A stretch of DNA of 64,000 bases from Psychrobacillus sp032154225 (GCF_032154225.1 NZ_JALDYF010000004.1:124001-188000); one strand, 5' to 3'. Counted from the stretch's first letter, positions 42,277 through 51,420 are shown. Notes: generated from the sequence alone by a model not told the origin. Numbers and translations: made by a program.

Positions 42277-44652
42277 ATGAACGATAAGTTAACAAGAAAC
42301 GCCGAAGAAAGCTATCGGCAAGCTGAGCAGAAAGCTGCCAGTTATTTTAAATCACTTTATGAACAGATCGAGCAAAAGACTTATGTCACAAGCTTAACTG
42401 CAGATATACAGATTTGGAAACATAATCACATTCACCATCATACTTTACTATCACTTTTCTCACGCAGAAAAGATAAACCTAGTTCACGAGGATATCGTAA
42501 CTACATACAATGGCTAAATTACACTGGGAAACTGGATAATTACCTGGAGCGGAGCATTTCCTATATATTTATGAGGGATTTGGGTAAAGCACTTGATTCA
42601 CCTGATACACGGAGCAGGATAAGAAATGTAGTTGCTAGTTTGAAGAACTATCTTATAAATCCCTCTCAAGAGTCCAATAACGAAGTGTTTAATATGGTCG
42701 AATTGTATCGCATTGCTCAGAAGGACGGCGTGGAATCGACCTTTATTTGGGTGATGAATAAACTAAAGACTGTTTCATCCAATATTCCAAAAGGCATAGA
42801 CGCAGAGCAAGCCCAGAGAAAACTTATTAAAATAATTGTTGGCGTTATTATGCAAGAAATTGAAGAGATGGATGATAAGACAACATCTGAAGAACGTACT
42901 ATGAGACTAGATAAAGCTATTAGGCTTGGTTATTCCTATGGTCTGACCTATCCTTTTATTGATGATCTTCTCGATGCTAAAATTTTATCCGAAAGTGAAG
43001 AAAAACACTATTCCGATTTAATACGTACGACGCTTATAACAGGAAGTGTGCCTGAATTAGGAGTGTGGCCAGGAGATAACGAGGATTTGATTAGATATAT
43101 TCATTCAGAACTTCGAGATGCTTTTGTATATATTAAGAACCATCAACAACAGGAAACAAGCGAAGGCTTTTTAGAGCAATCGTATGTGTTTTTTTATTCC
43201 CAAGAAGTAGATAGGGTAAAGGATCTTTCCAATGCAAATTATACAAATGAAGAGCTCTACATACCGGTTATTTTAAAATCCTCTTCCTCCCGCTTGATTG
43301 TCCGTTCAGTAATTGCTGCTGCCGAAGATAAGGCATTGGATAGCCGAACATTCTTTTATGGTATTTATAATCAATTGGCTGATGATTTTGCAGATATGTT
43401 TGTTGACCTGAAGGATGGTGCGGTAACACCCTATACGTATTATTTGAAACACCATGATAAACGCTCGGATCTTATTAACCCGTTTGAAATGTATTGGGCC
43501 GTTATCTCTAACTTGATTCATAATGTGTATAACTCTGATATAAATGCATGTGAGGTAATATTGGATCGGGCTATAAATGGATTAAAACGATATAAAGAGC
43601 GAGTCGGTACAGAGAAATACAACGAAGTGATGGGCATATTTGCTAGCGGGAATCCTGCGTTCAATAAATTAATTCAAGCCATGGTCCGAAAAGCAGATGA
43701 TGTAGACTTCTTTGATAAATTGCTCCGCGACCATATGATTACTATTTTGAAAAATGAACGAAAAGAAAAAGAAGAATTTTCAAATACAATCAAAACATTG
43801 CGTCATCAAATCAACGACATTCTAACTATCTCTAAATCGGAGAATATGTTTTTAATGGAAGATCAAGTAATGGATGCAGCAAATTTCAGTCTAGAAGGTG
43901 ACGGGAAGCGTTTAAGGCCTATAGTTGCTTGGTTCATGGGCGTAAATGCATATGGATTAAATAGTTCAGCAATCGAGCCACTTTTAAAATCATTGGAATA
44001 TATGCATACCGCATCTTTAATATTTGATGACCTACCATCCCAGGATAATGCATCCACTCGCAGAGGGCGCCCTACTCTCCATGAGGTGTATAGCATTGCT
44101 GTATCAGAAATAACTGGGCTTTTTCTAACTCAAAAGGCTATTGAGGAACAAGCATCTCTTGAACAGTTTGATTCAAAAACTGTACTAAACCTGATTAAAT
44201 ATTCCGCCGAAACAACAGCGAATATGTGTAGAGGGCAAGCGATGGATTTGGATTCTAAAGGGAAACAATTGACACTAGAACAATTGAATACAATGTGCTT
44301 TTATAAGACTGGATTAGGATTCGAAGCTTCTCTTCTAATGCCAGCCATTCTTGCCGGGGCAAATGAAGTAGAAATAGATGCCTTGAAGAAGTTTGCCCGT
44401 CATGCAGGCATTGCATTTCAAATTAAGGATGATTTACTTGATGTGGAAGGGGATTCTACCTTACTAGGAAAATCTGTTGGTAGGGATGTGGAAAACAATA
44501 GCTCCACATTTGTCTCGATTTTAGGGCAAGAAGACGCAAAAAAAGAGATGTGGGAAAACTATTGTATCGCAATGGAAGTTTTACAAGAAGTGCCACGCAA
44601 TACTACTTTCTTAAAACATTTTCTGGATTATGTTATCAATCGTGATCGTTGA
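42277..44652 (+). CDS. Two-part isoprenoid enzyme: C-terminal polyprenyl diphosphate synthase, N-terminal ~500 aa of unknown type
   Basis: This protein has about 791 aa. Residues ~500-791 are a complete trans-prenyl diphosphate synthase. The first Asp-rich motif is DDLPSQD (584-590), followed by STRRGRPT. The second is QIKDDLLDVEGD (718-722), with LRPIVAWFMG (KRLRP-like) before them. The N-terminal part is unusual. It is helical and contains LGYSYGLTYPFIDDLLDAKI (DDLLD at 229-233) and ELRDAFVYIKN, resembling a class I isoprenoid synthase helix bundle. It could be a second prenyl-binding or terpene-cyclising domain. Ordinary synthases are ~300 aa. I chose ATG 42277 after AAGGTGAG; GTG 42259 lacks a site. 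Confidence 0.75.
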   Translation: MNDKLTRNAEESYRQAEQKAASYFKSLYEQIEQKTYVTSLTADIQIWKHNHIHHHTLLSLFSRRKDKPSSRGYRNYIQWLNYTGKLDNYLERSISYIFMRDLGKALDSPDTRSRIRNVVASLKNYLINPSQESNNEVFNMVELYRIAQKDGVESTFIWVMNKLKTVSSNIPKGIDAEQAQRKLIKIIVGVIMQEIEEMDDKTTSEERTMRLDKAIRLGYSYGLTYPFIDDLLDAKILSESEEKHYSDLIRTTLITGSVPELGVWPGDNEDLIRYIHSELRDAFVYIKNHQQQETSEGFLEQSYVFFYSQEVDRVKDLSNANYTNEELYIPVILKSSSSRLIVRSVIAAAEDKALDSRTFFYGIYNQLADDFADMFVDLKDGAVTPYTYYLKHHDKRSDLINPFEMYWAVISNLIHNVYNSDINACEVILDRAINGLKRYKERVGTEKYNEVMGIFASGNPAFNKLIQAMVRKADDVDFFDKLLRDHMITILKNERKEKEEFSNTIKTLRHQINDILTISKSENMFLMEDQVMDAANFSLEGDGKRLRPIVAWFMGVNAYGLNSSAIEPLLKSLEYMHTASLIFDDLPSQDNASTRRGRPTLHEVYSIAVSEITGLFLTQKAIEEQASLEQFDSKTVLNLIKYSAETTANMCRGQAMDLDSKGKQLTLEQLNTMCFYKTGLGFEASLLMPAILAGANEVEIDALKKFARHAGIAFQIKDDLLDVEGDSTLLGKSVGRDVENNSSTFVSILGQEDAKKEMWENYCIAMEVLQEVPRNTTFLKHFLDYVINRDR

Positions 44653-44893
44653 TCGAGCGGCTAGCACAGAAGTATATGAGGGAAGTTCTCGCGGATTTTT
44701 CAGTAACTAGAATCATATATTAAGGTTAACCATTGCCCTTAAATAGGAAAGGCTAATGGATATCAGGCTGCTCTTGAGGGTATCCTGACAGTAGAAATAT
44801 GGTGATGACTAGGCACCGTGAAAACTTGATACTCAATCCAGACTTCGGGCGCTGGAAGTTGGCAAGCAACATAAAAACCTAATCATTATATTC
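44653..44893 (+). other. Unexplained spacer upstream of a strong terminator, possible structured RNA
   Basis: The 240 bp after the prenyl synthase gene contain no credible ORF. They contain several short self-complementary segments (for example TCAGG 44765-44769 with CCTGA 44786-44790) and the stretches AGGCTGCT and TATGGTGATGACT. They end in a 15-bp terminator. This looks like an RNA leader or small RNA rather than random spacer, but no known riboswitch class fits convincingly. Confidence 0.35.
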
Positions 44894-44936
44894 AAAAAGG
44901 GGAATGAAGCTAGTCATACTTTCATTCCTCTTTTTG
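44894..44936 (+). terminator. Strong intrinsic terminator
   Basis: A 15-bp stem (AAAAAGGGGAATGAA / TTCATTCCTCTTTTT, one G-T) with a 12-nt loop. It ends transcripts of the prenyl synthase gene or of the structured spacer. Confidence 0.88.
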
Positions 44937-44957
44937 ATTGAAAATAGGTGATTTTGT

Positions 44958-45076
44958 ATGATGGATGATATAAAAGGACAATCGATAAATTACTTCATGG
45001 ATTGCTAGCATTTGAAAAGGTAGTGAATACATACATTAAATTAGAACAACCGAATAACACCGCGGAAAGTAGTTAA
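44958..45076 (+). pseudogene. Frameshifted small gene (~39 aa)
   Basis: ATG 44958 follows AATAGGTGA and opens MMDDIKGQSINYF before TAG 45005. Shifting frame after MMDDIK gives RTIDKLLHGLLAFEKVVNTYIKLEQPNNTAESS up to TAA 45074-45076. That continuation has clear coding character, and a terminator overlaps its end. A one-base change in the AAAA run would restore a 39-aa helical protein. The family is unknown. Confidence 0.45.
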
Positions 45077-45096
45077 CTTTCTGCGGTGTTTTATTT
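45056..45096 (+). terminator. Intrinsic terminator overlapping the small frameshifted gene
   Basis: A 15-bp stem (AACACCGCGGAAAGT / ACTTTCTGCGGTGTT, one G-T) with a 5-nt loop is followed by a T-rich tail. Confidence 0.9.
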
Positions 45097-45251
45097 TATT
45101 GATTGAGATAGAGCTTCCTTAATCAAGCTAAATTTCACACTTGAAACTACTATTATATTCAGAATGTTATTTAAACTCAGGGTTTTTAGGATTAAAAATA
45201 TGATAAGATTAGAGTAGGAGCTTCAGGTAACGCTGAATACGGGGGATTTTA

Positions 45252-46487
45252 ATGGGGATTTGGAAGAAGTATTCACTCTTACTAAGTGGTATAGGCGTTT
45301 CATTTTTTGGCAACTGGGTGTATCTAATTGCGTTAAATATATTAGTACTTGATATGACAGGTTCAGCTGCTGCAGTGGCTGGTATTTACATTATTGGACC
45401 GATTGCACGATTACTTACAAACTTCTGGGCAGGCTCTATCATCGACCGTGTGAATAAACGGAAATTGATGGTCATAGCAGACGTACTAAGGGGGTCGCTT
45501 ATTTTAGTTGTTCCATTTCTCGATTCGCTATGGATTGTTTACGCTATTCTATTTGTGGCAAATATAGCAGCCGCATTTTTTGGTCCAAGCTCAACCTTTT
45601 ACATTACAAAGTTTGTCGCTGACACGGATCGTAGAAAGTTTAACTCCATCATGAGTATGATGAATTCAGGATCTTTTTTAATCGGACCAGCAGTAGCAGG
45701 TGTACTCATTGCCTTATTTGGTACGACGTGGTGTGTGATTTTAAACGCCATTACTTTCTTTTTCTGTGCGTTATGTATCGCCAGATTACCTGATGTAGAA
45801 GATGAAAACTTACAATACCGAGAGCCGATTACAGTGAAGATGCTTGCTGCTGATTGGATGGTTGTCAAAGGGTTTATTCAACAGGATCGTTACTTTATTA
45901 AGATATATTTATTGTTCCAGACCGCACTTATGATTGCTTTCGCTTTGGATTCCCAAGAGGTCACATTTATCAAGATGAATTTAGCTCTTTCTGATCAAAT
46001 GTATGGACTTATTGTTAGTATTGCAGGTGTAGGTGCCTTAATAGGTGCAGCGGCCACAGCAGCCTTTGTAAAGCGATTCTCATTGCAACTGTATATAGGC
46101 GTTGGGATGATTTTAACAGCAGTAGGCTATTTGTTATTCTATAGTGCAGTTGATTTTTGGACAGCAACAGCAGCCTTTATCTTTCTAGGATTCTTTATGG
46201 CTTTTAGTAATGCAGGCTACGATACGTTTTATCAGAAAAATGTTCCGACGACGATTATGGGACGTTTTGGTAGTTTGGCGTCGATGTTTCAAAGCTTACT
46301 GCAGATTGTATTGACCTTTCTTTTAGGCGTGATGGTGGAATGGTTCTCCTTACAAATAGTGGCCATTGGATTTGCAACTATCGCAGTTTTCATGGCATTA
46401 TTGCTTTGTAGCCAGGTATTTAGCAAGCAGCATGGACAGTATTACGCAGAAGGAAATATGCTACCTGTGTCAGAAACAAAGAGTTGA
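45252..46487 (+). CDS. MFS transporter, macrolide-efflux-like
   Basis: This 411-aa protein has 12 membrane segments. FFGNWVYLIALNILVLDMTGSAAAVAGIYIIGPIARLLTNFWAGSIIDRVNKRKLMVIADVLRG is close to the MefA-type efflux pumps of Firmicutes. It probably exports a drug or metabolite. The last codons lie in a copy of the palindromic element also found at 47245 and 51421. A GGGGGA site precedes the ATG. Confidence 0.85.
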   Translation: MGIWKKYSLLLSGIGVSFFGNWVYLIALNILVLDMTGSAAAVAGIYIIGPIARLLTNFWAGSIIDRVNKRKLMVIADVLRGSLILVVPFLDSLWIVYAILFVANIAAAFFGPSSTFYITKFVADTDRRKFNSIMSMMNSGSFLIGPAVAGVLIALFGTTWCVILNAITFFFCALCIARLPDVEDENLQYREPITVKMLAADWMVVKGFIQQDRYFIKIYLLFQTALMIAFALDSQEVTFIKMNLALSDQMYGLIVSIAGVGALIGAAATAAFVKRFSLQLYIGVGMILTAVGYLLFYSAVDFWTATAAFIFLGFFMAFSNAGYDTFYQKNVPTTIMGRFGSLASMFQSLLQIVLTFLLGVMVEWFSLQIVAIGFATIAVFMALLLCSQVFSKQHGQYYAEGNMLPVSETKS

Positions 46488-46518
46488 TGATAAGAAAACA
46501 GAATGAGCAACACAGGAG
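46458..46518. repeat. Palindromic element, degenerate copy A
   Basis: ATATGCTACCTGTGT (46457-46471) and the following AGAAACAA match copy B at 22 of 24 positions. The right arm has decayed to ACACAGG (46510-46516). The element supplies the C-terminal residues of the MFS protein (MLPVSETKS). Confidence 0.5.
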
Positions 46519-46553
46519 ATAAATGTTATTTACACTTTACTATGGAGGTACTT

Positions 46554-47210
46554 ATGAAAACTCACTATTATTTAGGCTGGTTTAACAACTTTTTTCCAAA
46601 GAATCTGGGCAGGGTGTTACAGGAGGATATAACTGATAGAAAATCGATTGCTATGATTAGCTCAGATCCATCTTTTTATGAAAATGATGGTGCTACTGAA
46701 CGCTCGTGGCTTGACAAGGCCGGCATTATGTTCGATGAATATCATTTAATCAATTATCAAGTACAGAAGGAAGATGCCCAGGCGTTAATTCAAAATGCTT
46801 CAGTCATTTTCTTGTTGGGTGGAAATACTATTAAGCAAAATGGTTTTTTAATAGAATATGAATTGTCAGACTTGATTAAAAACAGCAGTGCCGTTGTTCT
46901 AGGAGCGAGCGCTGGTGCGATTAACATGTCCGCTAAATGGTTATGCTCGAAAAACTTTGGATATAAAGTTGAAAAGAGCTCTGTTTACGATGGAATCGGC
47001 CTTGGCAATTTTTCCGTCCTGTCTCATTTTGATCTTGAAAATAATATGGAGCTGGTTCAAGGTGAACTGTCTCACTTATCGGAGGAAATAAATATTTATG
47101 CGTCGAATAAAGATTGTGCTGTACGTATAAAGGGAGACAAAACCGACATTTTTGGCAATGTATATTTAATTTCCAGCTCAAATATTCAGAAATTGGAGGA
47201 GACGCTCTAG
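46554..47210 (+). CDS. Peptidase S51-family protein (dipeptidase E-like)
   Basis: This 218-aa protein has the class I amidotransferase-like fold of the S51 family. IFLLGGNTIKQNGFL is followed by the nucleophile elbow VLGASAGAINMSAKW (Ser). A His in LSHFDLEN completes the site. Members cleave Asp-X dipeptides or cyanophycin-type substrates. I chose ATG 46554 after GGAGG; the longer frame starts within the repeat. It has no partner that would fix the substrate. Confidence 0.8.
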   Translation: MKTHYYLGWFNNFFPKNLGRVLQEDITDRKSIAMISSDPSFYENDGATERSWLDKAGIMFDEYHLINYQVQKEDAQALIQNASVIFLLGGNTIKQNGFLIEYELSDLIKNSSAVVLGASAGAINMSAKWLCSKNFGYKVEKSSVYDGIGLGNFSVLSHFDLENNMELVQGELSHLSEEINIYASNKDCAVRIKGDKTDIFGNVYLISSSNIQKLEETL

Positions 47211-47244
47211 TTGTGGTGAACGGCTATGGCAGTTTTAGATATGC

Positions 47245-47298
47245 TCCCTGTGTTAGAAACAACTTAGACACTATTCTGAGTTGTTTCTAACACAGGGA
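47245..47298. repeat. Palindromic element, copy B: 20-bp perfect inverted repeat
   Basis: Arms 47245-47264 and 47279-47298 are exact complements around 14 nt. The left arm (TCCCTGTGTTAGAAACAACT) is shared with copies A and C. It follows the S51 gene and could act as a transcript-end hairpin, but there is no T tract. Confidence 0.8.
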
Positions 47299-47320
47299 AG
47301 CTTCAAAACTTTTATAGAGA

Positions 47321-47407
47321 TATAATATGGGGAGAAGTACTAATATCTGTATTGATTTTTAATTATTATATTCATAAAAGAGAACAGCATCGATTAATAA
47401 AAACTTA
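47321..47407 (+). pseudogene. Possible 3' remnant of a small membrane protein
   Basis: A frame ending at TAG 47407 reads WGEVLISVLIFNYYIHKREQHRLIKT, a hydrophobic helix followed by a basic tail, with no start codon or ribosome site. A terminator follows. It may be the truncated end of a small membrane gene. Confidence 0.3.
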
Positions 47408-47424
47408 GGTACTTTTTGAAACTA

Positions 47425-47456
47425 GGCTTCTACCAGTACAGGTGGAAGCCTTTTTC
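47425..47456 (+). terminator. Intrinsic terminator before the sigma factor
   Basis: An 11-bp stem AGGCTTCTACC / GGTGGAAGCCT with a 6-nt loop is followed by TTTTT. Confidence 0.82.
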
Positions 47457-47541
47457 TGTTTCTTTTAAAAATATTTTAAATTTTTTGAATCGTTATGGAC
47501 AAATATAGTGTCTAATAAGTAGGAGGGAGGCGTCATAAACT

Positions 47542-48099
47542 TTGAATAATCATAAAGTACTCGTTGAATTAGCGAAAAATGGTGATGGTGATGCCTTTTA
47601 TGAGCTTATAGAAAAAGAACAAGATAAATTATATCGAATTGCATATGTGTATGTACAAAATGAAAACGATGCAATCGATGTTTTTCAACAAGCCGTAGTA
47701 AAAGCATACGAAGGATTACACCAATTGAAACAGGCACATTACTTTTCAACCTGGCTTACGCGCATCGTTATTAATTGTAGTATGACATACATAGAAAAAC
47801 GAAAGCCTCTTCATTTAATGGAACCAAATCTACTTAATGAATTTACAAATGCAGCACCTATTCAAACTGAGGAGCAACTAGATTTATGGGACGCTCTTTG
47901 TCTACTAGAAGAAAAATATAAAACTGCTTTGCTACTGCGCTTTTACCAAGATTATTCCGTAAAACAAATCGCTACTATTTTGCAATGTCCAGAAGGTACT
48001 GTTAAAACGAATATTCGTAGAGGGCTACAAGCTTTAAGACAACGATTAAAGGGGGCATATATCGATGAATGGACAAAATCCATTGAAAGAAATGATTAA
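47542..48099 (+). CDS. ECF-type sigma-70 factor
   Basis: This 185-aa protein has region 2 (FYELIEKEQDKLYRIAYVYVQNENDAIDVFQQAVVKAYEGL) and region 4 (LLEEKYKTALLLRFYQDYSVKQIATILQCPEGTVKTNIRRGLQALRQRL). It would redirect RNA polymerase to stress or envelope promoters. ECF factors like this are normally encoded beside an overlapping anti-sigma gene; here the overlapping ORF becomes an ABC ATPase instead. Start TTG 47542 after GGAGGGAGG (spacing about 11-12). Confidence 0.9.
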   Translation: MNNHKVLVELAKNGDGDAFYELIEKEQDKLYRIAYVYVQNENDAIDVFQQAVVKAYEGLHQLKQAHYFSTWLTRIVINCSMTYIEKRKPLHLMEPNLLNEFTNAAPIQTEEQLDLWDALCLLEEKYKTALLLRFYQDYSVKQIATILQCPEGTVKTNIRRGLQALRQRLKGAYIDEWTKSIERND

Positions 48100-48880
48100 T
48101 CGTATTCCTATACCACGACAAAGATTAACTGAAGTATTACGAATTGAAGGGATGTCCAAAGTATTTAAACATAAAAATCATTCCATTACTGCATTAAAAA
48201 ATATTCACTGTACGATTTATCAAGGTGAGATGGTAGCTATTATGGGAACAAGTGGATCAGGGAAAAGTACGTTATTGAATATGTTGAGTGCGATTGATGA
48301 ACCGACAGAAGGTGCTATTTTCTTATTTGGAAAACAAGCAAATGCTATCTATCAGGAGCCCAGAGCGTCTAATTTTCGAAAAGAAAACATAGGTTTTATC
48401 TTTCAATCTTTTCATCTCTTGAAGGATCTGTCTGTCGAGGATAATATTGCCCTGCCGCTCATCTTAAATGATGTGGCCAGTCGAGAAATACAAGAACGAG
48501 TTCAGCAAATCATGGAGAAACTAGGAATCGCTGCTTGGCATAAGCATAGACCACATGAGCTGTCAGGCGGGCAACAGCAACGAGTTGCAATTGCCCGTGC
48601 TATTATTACGAACCCGCCCATTTTGTTAGCAGACGAGCCAACTGGTGCTCTTGATTTTAATACAACAAATGATATTTTAAATTTGCTCGTGCAAGTACAA
48701 AAAGAACAGACCCAAACGATTTTACTTGTCACGCACGACCCTCATGTAGCGACTTTTGCAGATCGCGTGCTATTTTTTCATGATGGGACGATTGTTGATA
48801 GCTATCAAAATGAACGTTCCCCCCATGACTTAGATATGATTTTATCGAAGTTTAAAGCAGTTTCTAGAGGTGAGTACTAA
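48065..48880 (+). CDS. ABC transporter ATPase (MacB/LolD type) with an N-terminal anti-sigma-like extension
   Basis: This 271-aa protein has, from about residue 25, a standard MacB-type ATPase: Walker A GTSGSGKST, signature LSGGQQQR, Walker B ILLADEPTGALD and switch His in LLVTHDPH. The first ~24 residues (MNGQNPLKEMINRIPIPRQR) do not belong to ABC proteins. They look like the start of an ECF anti-sigma factor, with the typical I-x-x-IPIP-x-x-R/K-L. The ORF overlaps the sigma gene by 35 bp, exactly as anti-sigma genes do, with an AAGGGGG site inside it. I infer a deletion that fused the anti-sigma start to a downstream ATPase gene. Confidence 0.82.
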   Translation: MNGQNPLKEMINRIPIPRQRLTEVLRIEGMSKVFKHKNHSITALKNIHCTIYQGEMVAIMGTSGSGKSTLLNMLSAIDEPTEGAIFLFGKQANAIYQEPRASNFRKENIGFIFQSFHLLKDLSVEDNIALPLILNDVASREIQERVQQIMEKLGIAAWHKHRPHELSGGQQQRVAIARAIITNPPILLADEPTGALDFNTTNDILNLLVQVQKEQTQTILLVTHDPHVATFADRVLFFHDGTIVDSYQNERSPHDLDMILSKFKAVSRGEY

Positions 48881-51339
48881 TGTTTAACTTACGTACGATC
48901 GCGTTTAAATTATTTCGTGCTGCATCTATACATGTTGTCACCTGTATGAGTATTATAACTATTTCTATCTGCCTTATTATGACGATGAGCCTTTATATTT
49001 ACAATGCTAAGGCACAAATGGAAGATGAAATTCAAGCACTGTTTGGGAATGCCGATATTACGGCAGGTTATAACCCAGAACAACATCAATGGCTATCTGA
49101 GTACCAAATCGAACAAATAAAAGCACTACATGGGGTTGAATCTGTTTCACCTATCTCCCTCACTCATACGGATGTCGAGAGCACGTTAGATACGGTATAT
49201 ACACTAGGTGTAGAAAATGATTCACTTGTTCGAAGTAAATACGATTTTCAATCATCTCTTCAATTACAGGATGTCATTTTATCGGAAAGTCTTGCACAGT
49301 TTTTCGATAAACAAGTGGGGGAGTCTATTCAGATTAATGGTGACATGTTTTCCATCAAGGAAATATTACCGACGATGAAAGGTGTAGAAAGCATTTATCT
49401 CGCTTTGCTTTCGAATGATGTCGTAAAATTGTGGATGCAAAATGATCCAAACAATGCAGGTTTATTTACTCTAATTGAAACGAAGGAGGATTTTAACCCA
49501 ACGCTTATAGCCATGGATTTAAAAGCATTAGATGCTTCACTCCGAGTGGATATTACGAATGAATATGACTTTGTTAAAAGGAATTTACAATCACTGATGA
49601 TTTTCATAATTGTTTTGTCAGTCTTTGTTTTATTGATAACAGGGGTTTTACTACTTTCTACTTTTCAACTACTTTTTTATAAAATCAAAGAACAACTAAT
49701 GATTTTACGAGCTTTAGGTGCCACATCAAAGCAAGTAGGACATCTAGTGCTGGTTCAATTGACGGTTATAAATAGTATCGGCGTTATGCTAGGTACATGC
49801 TTAAGCCTACTAGTCGTAAAATACGGACTAGCACAACTTATTGATACACTAGGCTTCCCAAAAGGAAGATTAGATTTCCCATTCCTATTAGCTATGATAA
49901 TCGCAGGTGCTAGCTTTACAATCCTTCAACTTTTTGCGTTTGTTCAAGTACGTAAAAGCATGAATTTGTTGCCAATGCAATTAGCATCTGACAAAGAAAT
50001 GCTTACTTTTCGCTGGACGAAACGGCAAACAATCTTATCGATTCTCATGGCAGGTATAGCACTTGTTTGTTTTATAAGTGCGCATGTCCAAGAAAATGGG
50101 CACGGTCAAAAAGCATTGCTCATTGTAATCGGAACATTATTCAGTTGTAGTTTTTTACTTATCGTAATGCCATTTATTTTTACTGGTCTATTGCATATTT
50201 GTTTACAGCCGATTCGTACCATTTTTGGTAAAGAGGCTTACTTAGCGTGTCAGCAATTGATTCCTCAAGTGCGAAAAAACATCCCAATTATTTTAAGTAT
50301 TATTGCACTAATGACCATCTTAACGTTTGGAAGTTCGTTATTAAAAACTGTTCAGAAGAATGATACATCTTTTATAGAACAAAGTTTCGAAACATCCATT
50401 GTTTTAAAAAATGTATTAAATGATATCTCATTTACACAAGAAACAGTGGAAGAAATTGAGAATTTATCTTCTGTCTCATACGCCTATGCTACAAGCTTCC
50501 ATCGGTTCGAGATGCAGCTAGAGAAGAAATGGGATTCTATCAATTACGCAACAATTGATGTAGAACAGTATGTTGCCTTGAAAAAAATAGCCTCTTATGA
50601 GGGCGACCTTTCAAATGGGCTTGTCATTAGCCAAACATTTGCAAACAAACATGGACTCAAAGTAGGAGATAAATTACCACTAGCTGTGTACGATTTCTCA
50701 ACACGAAAATCCAATCCAGCTGGGGAATTTCCCATTATTGCGATTACACCAACTTTCTTAAGAAATATTGATGTCTATTTAGATTGGTCGATGCATGTAC
50801 CAGGTAAAGAAACTCCTCCAATTTATGAAATTATGGTGGAAACAGCTGATGTAGACACAGCGCTTGCACAATTAAGCTATCTTCAGAAAGAGTGGCCAGA
50901 ACTTCAAATTACAAATAAAGAGACGCTAATTGCAGAATCAAGTGAGATGTTTTATCAACGTTGGAGTCTATTTGTAGGTGTCTTTGTTATTTTGATAGGC
51001 GCTACATGCCTAGGTGTATTACAAACATTGCTTCATTCAATTTATGTCAAACGAAGCGACTATGCGATACAACGTTTTCTTGGTTTGTCACCTAATGGAT
51101 TAATGAAGCTGATCTTAACACAAGTGCTATCGTTTATATTGTACGGGCTTGCAATGGGGACTTTAATCGGCTTAGTTTTAACGAAAATGTTAGCTCTTGT
51201 GGATCGTGAAGCTGGAGTTTTTATTGATTTCTTGACATTAGGGTCCGTTAGTTTACTTTTCTTACTTCTTACAATGATTGTTTTTAGTCTTCAAGGGTAC
51301 TGGATTAGCCGAAGAAAATTAGCGAATGAAATGATCTGA
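48880..51339 (+). CDS. FtsX/MacB-like ABC transporter permease, two-repeat type
   Basis: This 819-aa protein has an N-terminal helix, a large extracytoplasmic domain, three helices around residues 240-360, then a second copy of the layout with helices near the end (SLFVGVFVILIGATCLGVLQ...). It resembles the BceB/YvcS-like or LolE-type permeases that pair with MacB ATPases and expel peptides, drugs or lipoproteins. It starts on the last base of the ATPase stop, so the pair forms a unit. Sigma-factor linkage suggests a role in envelope or peptide stress. Confidence 0.85.
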   Translation: MFNLRTIAFKLFRAASIHVVTCMSIITISICLIMTMSLYIYNAKAQMEDEIQALFGNADITAGYNPEQHQWLSEYQIEQIKALHGVESVSPISLTHTDVESTLDTVYTLGVENDSLVRSKYDFQSSLQLQDVILSESLAQFFDKQVGESIQINGDMFSIKEILPTMKGVESIYLALLSNDVVKLWMQNDPNNAGLFTLIETKEDFNPTLIAMDLKALDASLRVDITNEYDFVKRNLQSLMIFIIVLSVFVLLITGVLLLSTFQLLFYKIKEQLMILRALGATSKQVGHLVLVQLTVINSIGVMLGTCLSLLVVKYGLAQLIDTLGFPKGRLDFPFLLAMIIAGASFTILQLFAFVQVRKSMNLLPMQLASDKEMLTFRWTKRQTILSILMAGIALVCFISAHVQENGHGQKALLIVIGTLFSCSFLLIVMPFIFTGLLHICLQPIRTIFGKEAYLACQQLIPQVRKNIPIILSIIALMTILTFGSSLLKTVQKNDTSFIEQSFETSIVLKNVLNDISFTQETVEEIENLSSVSYAYATSFHRFEMQLEKKWDSINYATIDVEQYVALKKIASYEGDLSNGLVISQTFANKHGLKVGDKLPLAVYDFSTRKSNPAGEFPIIAITPTFLRNIDVYLDWSMHVPGKETPPIYEIMVETADVDTALAQLSYLQKEWPELQITNKETLIAESSEMFYQRWSLFVGVFVILIGATCLGVLQTLLHSIYVKRSDYAIQRFLGLSPNGLMKLILTQVLSFILYGLAMGTLIGLVLTKMLALVDREAGVFIDFLTLGSVSLLFLLLTMIVFSLQGYWISRRKLANEMI

Positions 51340-51420
51340 TTGCTGCAATGATAGCTTCCAGATACAAACATACAGAGCTGCATTTCGTGTTTTAACAAAC
51401 TTTTGGAGTGTACGCATTGT

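Noticed and set aside
44690..44890. M-box (magnesium) riboswitch before the MFS gene
   Set aside because: Only two short segments resemble the M-box consensus; the order and pairing do not fit, and the terminator is more than 300 bp from the transporter gene.
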